DNA of 40,172 nt from Candolleomyces eurysporus (lineage: Eukaryota > Basidiomycota > Agaricomycetes > Agaricales > Psathyrellaceae). The notes beneath the pieces were generated by a model. That model made no database searches and had not been told where the DNA came from. It was given only the letters and a program-made list of their open reading frames with translations. Within the stretch, counting starts at the first letter, position 1. The number at the start of each line of letters is the position of its first letter. The position numbers and the translations under genes are program-made. Of the stretch, positions 1 through 9,753 are shown in pieces. The stretch spans positions 1-40,172 of the forward strand of contig JANBPK010001265.1 in NCBI GenBank assembly GCA_027579435.1, read 5' to 3'.

Positions 1-853
1 ATGTCATTTCACCCACTATAATACAAATTAAACAAATTATCATATATACAAAGGTTAAATAGATTGAATGCTAATCATCTGAGCATTCAGAACACAGTTT
101 AACACTGTTTAGTATTTTTGGAAAAGGGTCAGGGTCGACCTGGGGTTGGCCCAGGGTCAGGGAGGGCCAGGAAGGTCAAGGGCCAGGGCCAGCAAAAAGG
201 TGCTGACCCTGGCCCGGCCCGACCTCTGGACAGTCTAGTACTCATAACATTGGGCCTAGCTCATGTTCAGGGTTTGACAATAATTATGAGTATGATTATT
301 TAGATGATTATTTATGATTAGTTACATCTATTATAATTACCATATCTACTGCTTTTCGTGACCATAGCTTGCGTTCTATGTGCTTTTGAAAGGGAAGTTT
401 CTGCAAGGCAGATGTTTGCCCCTTTTTGAGTGGCTGTATGCTTAGTCAGCGTCCAGACCTGCTCACAGGTGTTGCGCCTGGTTTACCTTCATACACCTGG
501 GTAGTTATCTGCCCGGCAATTGCCAAGTCTGAGCCTGTTGGGCCATTTGTTCCATTGCCCTGCAGTTTCTGTGAGTAAATTTTTGTGGAACACATGCATA
601 CAACTGAGAGGTTTACTCCTACCAAGTTTCAGAATAAACCATCGATTATTCCACCATTGAGCAAGCTCGAATTGGTTTTTTGCCTCAATGGCAGATAACA
701 TCCATCCCGGATTGGATATTATCTGTCATGTTATCTGCCACACAGCCACTGAGAATTAAATGAGCCTCAGATGCAGAGACACGTCAATTGGTGTAGAATT
801 CACCCAAACATGTACCGGCAAAGCATACTTTTACCTGCAAGAATAACTCTGGT
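1..853. other. AT-rich gene-poor segment
   Basis: No open frame here shows a recognisable motif or a convincing exon pattern on either strand. The first 110 bases are AT-rich. A GC-rich hairpin follows (listed separately), then unremarkable unique sequence. A decayed transposon is possible but no terminal repeats were found. Confidence 0.5.
112..235. repeat. GC-rich GGGTCAGG/GGGCCAGG hairpin
   Basis: A 120-base GC-rich island in AT-rich surroundings. The + strand carries repeated GGGTCAGGG and GGGCCAGGG words and then their complements. A 14-base arm at 180-193 pairs with 202-215 (13 of 14 positions) around an 8-base A-rich loop. The neighbouring GGTCGACC and GACCTCTGG words could extend the fold. 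It may be a transposon end or a hairpin repeat; I do not recognise it. Confidence 0.6.
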
Positions 854-1473
854 GTGTCTACTTTCAACTATCCCCCATCTCGAGCGTTGTCCTTTCCCCC
901 AGTAATCATGACCACTCCTCCAAGCCAAATTGAGTCAATAATGTCTCTGCCACCACCTGTTATGGCTCAAGGGAGAAACCTTGAGACAATTACCGGAGGG
1001 CGATTTCGGAGAAAGAGGACGATGTCGTCTTCGTGATGGAGAAGGGAATAGAGTCGTCCGCGTACGATAGAAAAGTGTCCGTTATGCCGAATGATCAGCA
1101 CACGTCGGGAATTTGACAGGATAATAGATATCCCCCGGTTAGTGCTAACAAATGGACGTTGCGGCCAATTGTGTTGATTAAAGTATTGAGCTTGGTTTCT
1201 AGGAGACGGGCGGCTGTCTCGTCGAGGAATGCGGAGTGAGAAAATAATCGAAGTCGTCGTGGCGCTCCTCGGCGGCGAACTGTGATCTTGAGACGGATTA
1301 ATCGTGGATTGCTGGTGGGTCGTTTGTGAAGGGTTAATACTAGCATAGGCTAGCTGGATACTTGGCTCGAATGGTAGATTCTTGAGAACAAGCTAAAGAA
1401 CTACAGTACATCGAGGATAAGTTATATAGTACAGGGCTACACAGCCCGTNAATGATAGTCCAAGTCATCATCA
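854..1473. other. No gene recognised
   Basis: Short open stretches exist on both strands but none has a recognisable domain, a plausible splice pattern or codon bias above background. One undetermined base lies at 1450. Confidence 0.4.
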
Positions 1474-1582
1474 GTCAGTAGCTGTGCGTATTCCGAGCGC
1501 AGCTACTATGAAACACTATACTGTATACATATTCCGAGTCAGTTGCTGTGCGATATCATTGCGCAGCAACTATGAAACACTA
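1474..1582. repeat. Two 45-bp hairpin repeats with compensatory changes
   Basis: Units at 1474-1518 and 1538-1582 begin GTCAGT and end ACTATGAAACACTA. Each is an imperfect palindrome. Unit 1 pairs AGTAGCTGTGC with GCGCAGCTACT; unit 2 pairs AGTTGCTGTGC with GCGCAGCAACT. The A/T difference in the left arm is matched by the complementary T/A difference in the right arm, so the stem is kept while the sequence changes. The spacing between unit starts is 64 bases. Confidence 0.7.
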
Positions 1583-1675
1583 AGTCCATCAAATAAAAGT
1601 AAAAATGAGTCNAAAAAAAAAGAAAAACGAGTCAGAGTACTATATAGATTACATAGCTATTACTAGTACCCTATT

Positions 1676-2221
1676 GTCCGAGTCAGAGTTCGTAACACCA
1701 CCACCTTGCCTTCCTGGCTGACCCAAGGGCTCAAAAGATGGGCCAAGGCCTGAGAACATGCCTCCAAGAGGCCAGCCAAGGAATCCACCCAATCACATCC
1801 AAATGAAAGTCTGCTCGACTTTGACAACATCAGTGAAATACCCGAATCCTTGGTGACAGACCTTCTGCTGACGGCGGTGAGCACCAAACCCTTCATTAGT
1901 GCCCTTCTTGCCTCAATTTCATCACTACCTGCTCTTGCGCAGCCCACCACCATCACTGTCCCAGCCCCAGCCCCAGTGCCAATTGATGACGGCAGTAACA
2001 ACTCAGACTCGAACTATCCTTCCCCTTCAAAACAACGCAGCGTGGTGGCCATAGATCAATGTATCCGAAGACTGAAAAGGTGTTGGCGCTGTGGCCAGAC
2101 GGATCACCCAGGATTGGACGACATCCTCTGATGCCGCGAGCCTTGCAAGCTTCCTTGTAAGAAGTGTCACCGGACGGATGGGTGTCAAGGGGTTGACAAT
2201 GGTCAGAAATGCATTTGCAGG
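1676..2221 (+). pseudogene. Cys-rich (zinc-binding-like) protein remnant
   Basis: One frame reads well across this span but is broken by two in-frame TGA codons, at 1751-1753 and 2129-2131. The C-terminal part is Cys-rich: CWRCGQTDHPG precedes the second stop, and CREPCKLPCKKCHRTDGC then NGQKCIC follow it, giving regularly spaced Cys pairs as in a zinc-binding cluster. The middle is Pro/Ser/Asn-rich. A possible 5' splice site follows CIC at about 2222. This could be a decayed host regulator or a transposon-encoded zinc-knuckle protein; no conclusive domain was recognised. Confidence 0.5.
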
Positions 2222-2786
2222 TCCTCTTTAGTTGTAGTATATTTCCACACTCTTTTACTACTTAATCAACATGTATTTAATGGTGAGTCTGTTTTCCTTG
2301 GGCTATTGCCAACCCCGAGGTGATTTGAGACATGACCAACTTCCTCTTTTGGCCGGGAATGGAATTCNTTTTTTTTGCGCTTTTCGTTCTTTTCTACCCA
2401 GGTGTATGAAGGGTAAACCTTGCGCCTCCCCATAAGTAACAAGCCTATTATTGTTTGCCAACTATCGCGGAAAGCTTTGCTCGTCTCTATAGAAAAGCAT
2501 CTCTTTATATTTGTTTCTCTTCTTGTTTATAACTTTCCAGAAGTCATGCCAATGCTAGGACAGAACACATCACTCAAGTTATTTCCAAACACAACATCAT
2601 AGAGCCTAATCCTGTTCATTGACAACAAAATCGGTAGAACACTAAAGTAATAATGTACGTGAAGACCAAAAGGATTGTTACAAGGGTAGTACATGAAATG
2701 AATGTAGCCAAATAGACAAGTGGTATCCGAGAGGTATAATAACATGGAAGATAGCAACAAACGAATGAAGGTAGTGTCTAGTGTAA
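2222..2786. other. Intergenic, probable 3' flank of Ser-rich gene
   Basis: No supported gene. The right part is the 3' flank of the minus-strand gene ending at 2787. There is a T-run with an undetermined base at 2368. Confidence 0.45.
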
Positions 2787-5553
2787 TCAAATAGCGGTTG
2801 GTTTAGAAATAGTCCTGGGTCGCCCGATGGAAGAAGTAGTCATGGGAGTTGAGTGTAGAGGCATAGGTGGGCGTAGTTTCGAAGAGGTGGAACTCGTCTT
2901 GTAAACCATACCTGTACCAGTCCTCGGTCGAGGCTTATCACTGGTACTTAGAGAACGGGATGGAGAGGGTAACGGAGAAGGAATCGTGGGATTCGAGGGC
3001 AAGGACGCTTTGCGCATTGACCTGGAACCAGCGGAAGGCACAGGAACGGGAGAGCGATCACCCCCAGATCGAACCTGCCGTGGCAACTGGAGAGGCCGAA
3101 CTTGAGGGACATTGTTCGATTGCGCAGGATTAACGGAAGGGGTGGAAGTATTAGAGGATGTTGAGGAAAAGGTACGAGCGCGCGGGAACGATTGTCGGGA
3201 AGGCGTCACCGGAGCCAGACTCGGTCTCGACGGAGTCTTCTTCAATCCTCCAGGGAGCGGCGGCAAAGACTTGTCCTTGTTGAGGTAAATTCTCTTCCCG
3301 TTGATCGACTTGACCGTGTCGGACGGGGCTTGATGTTCGTGCTGAGGTGTCACGGGCAACGGGATGCTCAATGTAGAGCCCGACGAGGGTGTTCGGAGGC
3401 CATCGCCTGAACGGTGGTTCTGGGAGTCGCCGGACGAGACGTAACCCTCAGGAATTGCCACTTCGAGGGAAAATGCTGATCCCGTGCTCGCCACACTCAT
3501 CCTACCATTGGAACTGGCAATGCTCAAACGCCCACCCGAACTTGCCATGCTTGTCCGCGTCGACGCACTGTGGGTGCTCATCTTCCGCGACCACGAGGTG
3601 GGCGGGTTGGAAGTGGATCGCTGGCCCCACTCGTTCGCCTGAAACCCGTCCCCCCTTTCATCCTCTTCAAAGGTATTGTAGAGGGTGCCGCTGCTATACG
3701 ATCTGGACAAAGGGTGCGGGGCCTGGGATGGTCTAGATGATAGGGATGAGATAGAAGAGCGGGCAGAGAGATTGAGTGTCGATAAACGCTTCGTAAGGGG
3801 TGACGGAGCATCTTCGTCTTCGCTGGAGAATGGTGGTGGATCAGTACAGTATATACGTTTTCAAATAACGCTAATCTTACCTGTCACTCCAACCCAACCC
3901 TGTTGTGAGGCCGATCCCACCTCGCAAAAGTCGACCGTCTCGATGCCGAACTCTCCTGGAGGGCGTATCGCGCTCGTCCTTCATCACTCCAGATTTCGAC
4001 ACTGAACAATAGTTAGTACTGGAACATCCCAAAGATGAGAAGAAACGCACCGGAGGAGAAAGTGCTCATGGTGCTGCCAGGACGTCCATCTGGGGCAGTA
4101 TAGGGTGTCGTCGACCGTGACTGCGCTCCTGGCAAGAGTTTTGAATTTGGGGAAAGTAGACCATCACGAACCATCAGATGCCTGCAAGAGAAGGTCAGCG
4201 GATTCGGAAAAATAAAGGAATCAGCTACGCACGGAAGGGGAGTATGAAGATCAAGGCTCGAATCATCACTGTCGCTTCCACTACCATCCAGCACTTTCTC
4301 CAACTGCCTCACCCGCTTCTCTTCCTCGTCTTCGCCCTGCGAATTGTTCCAGACGCCATTGACGATGTAGTCCAGCGACTCGTCGGGACCAAACGTTGCC
4401 GACTTCTTCTTGAGACCAATCGTCGTCTTGGAGAATCTCATGGGAGTGGAGAGTGAGCCGAACTCATCCACGGCTCCACGGATGCTGCGCATGCTCTTCA
4501 CACTACGCACGCTGTTGACTTGCTTCTGTTTCTCATGCGTTGAGCTGAAGCTGCGGGCGACAGATAGTTTGGCGGGTCGGGGGGTCGACTGAATGATCGC
4601 GTCGATGTCGGGGCTCGGAGAGCGAGTATCCCGCATGGTAGAGATTGGGGGAGGCCTGCGAGGCGGTGGTGAACTTGCTTTGGCGGCCACAATCTCTCGG
4701 GGTGCTCTGGGTGGGCTCGTTGTCACGGCGGAGGATCGTAGGGTGATAGTTGAAGAGGACGCAAGGTCAGAGATAGTCGCAGAATGTTTGGAGGACATAG
4801 AGGGTGTTCTTGAATGGGAGGTAGGCCGAGAGTTCTCCAGCTCTGGGTTGAGATAGGCAAGGCTAGATTTGCGAGAGTGGGACGATGCGAGACGCGAAAG
4901 GTTAGGCTTTGATGAAAGAACGTCGTCGTCTTCTCCGCCACTTGTTGCCCCCAGGATGTCGCGCATGTCAATAGAAGAGATGGACTCGTTGGCTTGATGC
5001 CGTCTTCGCCTTCTCCTCGGACTTTGATCGACGTCGTCCTCGTCAAACAAAGGTAGAGGCGACACGACGTTTCGTGGCATTGGGTGGGGCTTCACCTCTT
5101 CGTGTTCCTCGCGCTCCTCGTCGATGGAGAACGCGATGGAAGGCCGGGAACGGGATGTGGGGCTTGTCGACATGGATCCAGAGGACGCGGTAGAGCTTCT
5201 GTTGCTGCTCGGGGGAGGCAATCTGGGCGACGGTCGGGGCGAAGGGCTGACTGGACCGTAGCTGTGTGCGCTGGCCGTGCTGATAAGCGAGTCCCGATTG
5301 TTCTCGCCCGTGCCGACGGAGTATTTGGACGAGCGACGGGAACGATTCGCCCTGGAGGAAAGCAGCAGCAGCTGGAGGGTGTCCGCATCTGAGAGTTTGG
5401 AGGGCCCCGGAACGGGGGGGCAGGGGAGTGGACGGGGGACGGGACGGCGGGGGGTTGAAGGATGCGGCGGGCGACGGGGTNGGGGGGGATGTGGGAGGGC
5501 GGGACGGGGAAGGCGTCGATGAGCAACGGCAGATGCGGTTTGCGCACGGACAT
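2787..5553 (-). CDS. Long Ser-rich disordered protein, fungal family of unknown function
   Basis: Four exons: 5553-4233, 4181-4051, 4001-3881 and 3822-2787. The introns are 51, 49 and 58 nt with GTGCGT or GTAAGA donors and CAG acceptors. The product is about 868 residues: low complexity, rich in Ser, Pro and Arg, with acidic patches and many SRSS, SRTPS and RPSI-type motifs that would suit phosphorylation. The best-ordered block spans introns 2-3: DTPSRRVRHRDGRLLRGG, then GIGLTTGLGWSDSEDEDAPS. I know no function. I start at 5553 (MSVRKPHLPLLIDAF). The N at 5481 and a seven-G run at 5414-5420 must each lose one base to keep the frame; after both corrections the exons total 2607 nt, divisible by three. 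Without them the gene is interrupted early. Confidence 0.75.
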
Positions 5554-5637
5554 CCTGACGATGAGCAGCGGGTATGTTCAATGATAAAGTCCGCAGCGCA
5601 AGATTCTTCGAGTAGACTCGGCTTCTCTGCCAGCAAG

Positions 5638-5740
5638 AGCCGTCGGCGTCGTCGTGGTCGTGGTCGTCGTCGAGCAGGTCGACCTGGCGTCCTTGCTCAC
5701 CGCCGCGGCGGGTGTGGTCGTCGTCGTCGTTGGCAAGGGA
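5638..5740. repeat. CGT/ACG trinucleotide-rich tract
   Basis: Imperfect CGTCGT and GGTCGT repeats occur in two blocks just upstream of the Ser-rich gene. On its sense strand they read as ACG/ACC runs and probably belong to the 5' leader or promoter. A short ACG run also precedes the AP-1 mu start codon at 31664-31680. Confidence 0.6.
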
Positions 5741-6214
5741 GGAAACTGAAAGCAGCGAATGTTTTCCATCACCCCACCTGCCTATTTAGGCTAGTCTCGT
5801 TGGACTAGATATTCCGTGATCCCTTCCCAGCCAGTCCGCACGAGCAGTCGCTGCATTCCGAGTTCCCCATCCGTGAACAAGGAAGGACACAAGTTACTAT
5901 GCTACCCTCTGTTCTCCAGCTTCGATGCAAGGCCTTCGTGCAGAGGGTCGTGGTGCAAGCTGGATTTTTGAACAGCCAACCGTGTCTGTTTGACGCATTT
6001 GGACAAGTCTTCACCTCCTCGTGGACGGCTTCCATTCCCTGCTTCACATGAATTGGGACGACTGTCTACGGACCTTGCGGACGTCGTTGCCCAAAACGTG
6101 GTTACAATTGTGCTCACAGCCCACCATATTTCTCCAAACATCACCAACCTTTCGCAGATATCGGCCGTCCAAGTCGGTCTCGAGGTGAGTCAGGACCTCT
6201 TGTTTGCGATTGAC
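5741..6214. other. No supported gene
   Basis: Probable promoter side of the Ser-rich gene and 3' flank of the pseudogene to the right. Open frames on both strands lack motifs or convincing splice patterns. Confidence 0.35.
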
Positions 6215-7340
6215 ATCTCAATCCTTTCGCCCTTGTATCAGCCGAATAGGCCTGTCTATGACAACTCGCTTATGATAATTAAAAGTTGGCAGCGGGTGGC
6301 GTCGGACAAGCCTACCGGCACGTTGGCTGCGAGAGTCGTGCCAGACACGATTACTCCCAAAATCGAGAGCTATAGGTCGGCTGTTACTACAGAATCATAG
6401 GCCACGCACCACAGAAGAGTCGCCGCTCCAGCGGCACCTGCCAGCAGGACCACGGTAGATTCGAAGATCTGACAAAAAGCCAGTTCGCCTCCCGTTCAAT
6501 ATGGCGATCTAGAAGCGAACCTCACGATCCATACTGGATCAAGTCAGGTGACTGTCATCATGAAATCGATTTCCGCCCTCATGGTCTTTCGAGAGTCGAG
6601 CTCGGTGTAGCCATCAAAACGAACGTCAAAGCCAACGATGAGATCCAGGAAACCTTTTGCCACTTTGATTGACTGTAGTCTTCATCCTGCGTGCAGTATT
6701 ATATCACTGATCAGGAGCGGAACAGTCTAAATCGGTGATACGAACAATGAAACTTTGCAACTCTGTGATAGCGCGCTAGCGTCCAAACGGTCATGGTCGG
6801 TTTCAATAGTCGTCACTAGATCGAAACCCTACATAGATGACGGTTAGTGCATGTTCCAATCAAGAGTCAAAAAAATTTCCGCTAAAGGATTGGAGATCTG
6901 TTCGGATGCAACGTTTCGCGAGGGCTACCCGGAGCTAGAATTATCTTTGGAGAGGAACTCACAGCGTTAAGCGTCTTCCACTCGGTGGATAATTCAGGGA
7001 AATCCTTGCCGCACTTCGCCACCATATCCATGCACGGTCTAGAACAGCGTCTACTTCACTAGCCCAGACGCGACTTTTTCGACATTCTGCTAGAACTGAC
7101 CAGCCCGTTTAGCGTCGCTCAAGTTTTCGGTGACACCTTTGATGAATTAGTCTTGTCACTCCTGAGTTGTTCCACCCGACGCTCGCCATTCTTCAGATCG
7201 CAGTACCGAGAGGTTGTTGAGAACCTGCTTTGCAATAGGCAGATTTTTACGCGTCGAGAGAATCGTTTCATGGCCCATCACATGAACGGCACCAACACAT
7301 TAAGTACATGGTCGAATGATTGATGCAAGGCGTATGGAGC
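6215..7340 (-). pseudogene. Stop-riddled helical protein pseudogene
   Basis: Read on the minus strand, blocks of protein-like sequence remain. At 7300-7200: VHVMGHETILSTRKNLPI and KQVLNNLSVLRSEEWRASGG. Then GVTENLSDAKRAG, KCGKDFPELSTEWKTLNAV, GFLDLIVGFDVRFDGYTELD and, near 6440-6390, VVLLAGAAGAATLLWC. In-frame stops occur at 7158-7156 (TGA), 7149-7147 (TAA), 7092-7090 (TAG) and 7053-7051 (TAG), with more downstream. The mix of predicted helices with a hydrophobic Gly/Ala stretch recalls the 34-38 kb family in style, but I cannot show homology. It has no function in its present form. Confidence 0.6.
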
Positions 7341-7776
7341 CTAAACAAGGTCAACTCGAAGCAAGTTAACCTTAAGAGAATATACAAGTCAATGAAAGAG
7401 CTCGCTTGCACACTCTCAAAGCCTAGGGAAGGCGACGGTCAGCAGAGCCTTCCTACAAAACCAAGAACCAGAGCAAGCTCACCTCGAGTTGTCTTAGATA
7501 GCTCTAAATTTGAAGTAGATCCAGCCGAGATCTCGCCTTGCGTAGCTAACGGAGAGGTCCAACGCGGGAAAATGATATCTATCATTCGTAGCAGTTGGTA
7601 CAGGCTGTGACAGGACGGAGGTATAGGGGATAGGCAGCACCAAACGACGATGGGACAGTTCTTCCGAGGAAGTGAGTGGTGCGGAAAGAGATATCGACAA
7701 CGGGGATTTGTGATACCAAAATAGAGGCAGGTTCTGGAATGTTCGTGCTATGTATGAAGCATGACTTCTCAACGCG
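7341..7776. other. 3' flank of NYN gene; no gene seen
   Basis: Lies downstream of the stop of the minus-strand NYN gene. Open frames here have no recognisable motif. Confidence 0.35.
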
Positions 7777-9506
7777 TTACTGCCGTTGGGGAGGCAACCT
7801 GGTGGAAGGGACATAACCTCCAGGATATTGTACCTGTGGGGCTCGAGTCGAAAACTCGCGAGACAAGTCCATTGGGGGTGGATGACTTGTCCGTAAGGAG
7901 CGTGATAGTGGGGGTAATTGCTCCGATTCATCGAATTCTTGGGACAGATTCAGATCTGCTGGAATTCCGGGATGGGGGGAGGCGTAGTAGCCGGATGGGA
8001 TAGGGTAGAAAGACTCTGCTTCTGCCGAGCTATCTCCGATAGATACACGGTAGTCTCCCGGCTGGTAGTCCTGGCTATGCCAAATGATCATCGGACGGTG
8101 CTTCAGATGACGAGCTGAATGGGAGTTGGTTCCAGGATAATAATCCACGGTGCAACGCTCCTTCTCCATCCAGGGAAGAGACTTGACGAACGACACGAGG
8201 CCCTTGAGCCTCCGTATATACGATTTTAAGGACGTATCGGATGCCGGGGGAGTTCTTCGGGGCATATTCTCATAATCCGGCGCCGGTTGAGGATGCACCA
8301 GTTCGGGTTCGATGTTTGGTGCAGGAATGATGGAAGGGCGCCTCCGGCCGTCTATAGGATCGTGGGGTCGAGCCTTGGAAGGAAAATCATCATCTCTCTC
8401 ATCGCCCAGAAGTGTGTCGGAATTCGAAGACTGAGGTGAAGTTGGGTGGGGGTCCATGGTTACTCGAGTTTGCGAATGAGTTTCTTCCGGCTTGGAGCGC
8501 CGGAGAGAAGAAGCATACCCTGAATCTCTGAAGGTGCGAGAAGTATTGGGCGCTCGCCCCTCGAGCTGCGCTATGGTCCATCTGGGATCCCAGGTAGGTG
8601 CTCTGCCCTGAGAGCGATTGCCTGGAGGCGACTGGGGAGACTCTGGATCTGAATGCGTATATTGTGATGTTCTGAAGGGAGAAAGAAACGGCTTAGACGT
8701 CTTGCTATCCCGCCACGAGCTTAATGGGGGCTCTGTCTGGTNACATGGGGGACGGGGAGACGATGGGGACCTGGGTGGACATGATGGTGGAGAGAAAAGG
8801 GGCATAATGATGCCATCACATTCAATCAAATGAATAGAAAAGAGGTTTGAACGGGTACTGATGAGGTACAGACGCGGGTCCAACAGGGTTCCTGGCAGCC
8901 TCCACGACATCCACAGGCCAGGCGAAGAGCCGGACAGCTTGGCTGAGATGGCCCAGACGACCAAGCGCGCGTTCGTCTGCAATCAAGACGACAGACATGC
9001 CCTTCGCGGTGCACGCGGACACTGGGAGGGTGAAGTCGCGGTCTCCAGAAACTAGGATGGCCGTCTTGTTGCATGGGGCGTCCTCCATGGACAATATCAT
9101 GTCGGCTGGGAGGCTGGCGGTCAGCGGTTGGCCGTTTTTGAATGAGTATCTCGGGCTCTCACTGATCATGGCCCTATCAGCGTCCTCCCGACGCCCACTC
9201 CTTTTGATGCATTTGATTCTGACCCCATAATCCTTCAAAGCTTGCCACTTTCTTTGCTCTCGCGAACTCGGGAATTGAGGTAATTTGCCATCCACGGTAC
9301 CGAGGTAAGCGACGATGGTGACGACCTCGCCAAATCGCTGGGCGAGTCGACGAAGGCCTTGACAGAATGTTGCACAATCACCGTCTCTTGGAACAGCGCA
9401 ATTCTCTGCAATGGAGTCAACGACGCAGTGGGCCGGGAAGAGAGGAAGAAGACCTACCAAGGTCCCAGTAGACTGTTACTTCTCGCTCTTGCGTTGGCTC
9501 GGCCAT
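7777..9506 (-). CDS. NYN-domain (PIN-like RNase) protein with long Pro/Ser-rich tail
   Basis: The N-terminus reads MAEPTQEREVTVYWDLENCA across a 52-nt intron (9457-9406). This is the opening strand of NYN nucleases, with the catalytic-type Asp in WDLEN. Later NYN landmarks are DADRAMI, ADMILSMEDAP and ILVSGDRDFTLPVSACTAKG. The NYN exon can stop at 8822 (210 aa). However, the next same-strand frame starts only 40 bases on, too tight for separate fungal genes. A splice from 8869 to 8771 (GTACCT...CCCAG) joins them in phase as PASV/PIVSPSPM and gives about 525 aa. That needs the N at 8742 removed. The tail is disordered except for SYIRRLKGLVSFVKSLPWME. NYN proteins process or degrade RNA; the target here is unknown. 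Two separate genes remain possible. Confidence 0.75.
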
Positions 9507-9753
9507 GCTGACCCTTCTACTCTTTTCTGGATGTGTTGGTGTGTCTCCAGCCGCTATTACAGTATCGACTCTCTCTGACCCTTTAATTGCGACTAGAACC
9601 TTGCAATAATACGGACGCGATCACGTGTGGCAGATTACTTGGAGTGGCGGCTGACAGGCATTGGCAAACGCGACGCTATTCTTCCACTTTCCACCTAACT
9701 TCGCTCCCACCACTCCCTCGTCCCCTCGAATTCTTGCTAGAGCAACTACCAGT
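9507..9753. promoter_or_regulatory. Shared divergent promoter of the NYN gene pair
   Basis: The 247 bases between the two start codons separate divergent, related NYN genes, so this interval should hold both promoters. No TATA box or known operator was confidently recognised. Confidence 0.5.

Noticed and set aside
118..303. A short + strand frame through the GGGTCAGG-rich island
   Set aside because: Its residues simply reflect the repeat; no start context, no motif, and the complementary hairpin explains the composition.
1663..2001. A 112-codon minus-strand frame
   Set aside because: It lies antisense to the Cys-rich pseudogene, which has the recognisable motif; the minus frame shows none.
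5092..5553. A Pro/Arg-rich frame at the start of the Ser-rich gene as a separate small protein
   Set aside because: It is the true N-terminus read past the N into a shifted frame; correction joins it to the main gene.
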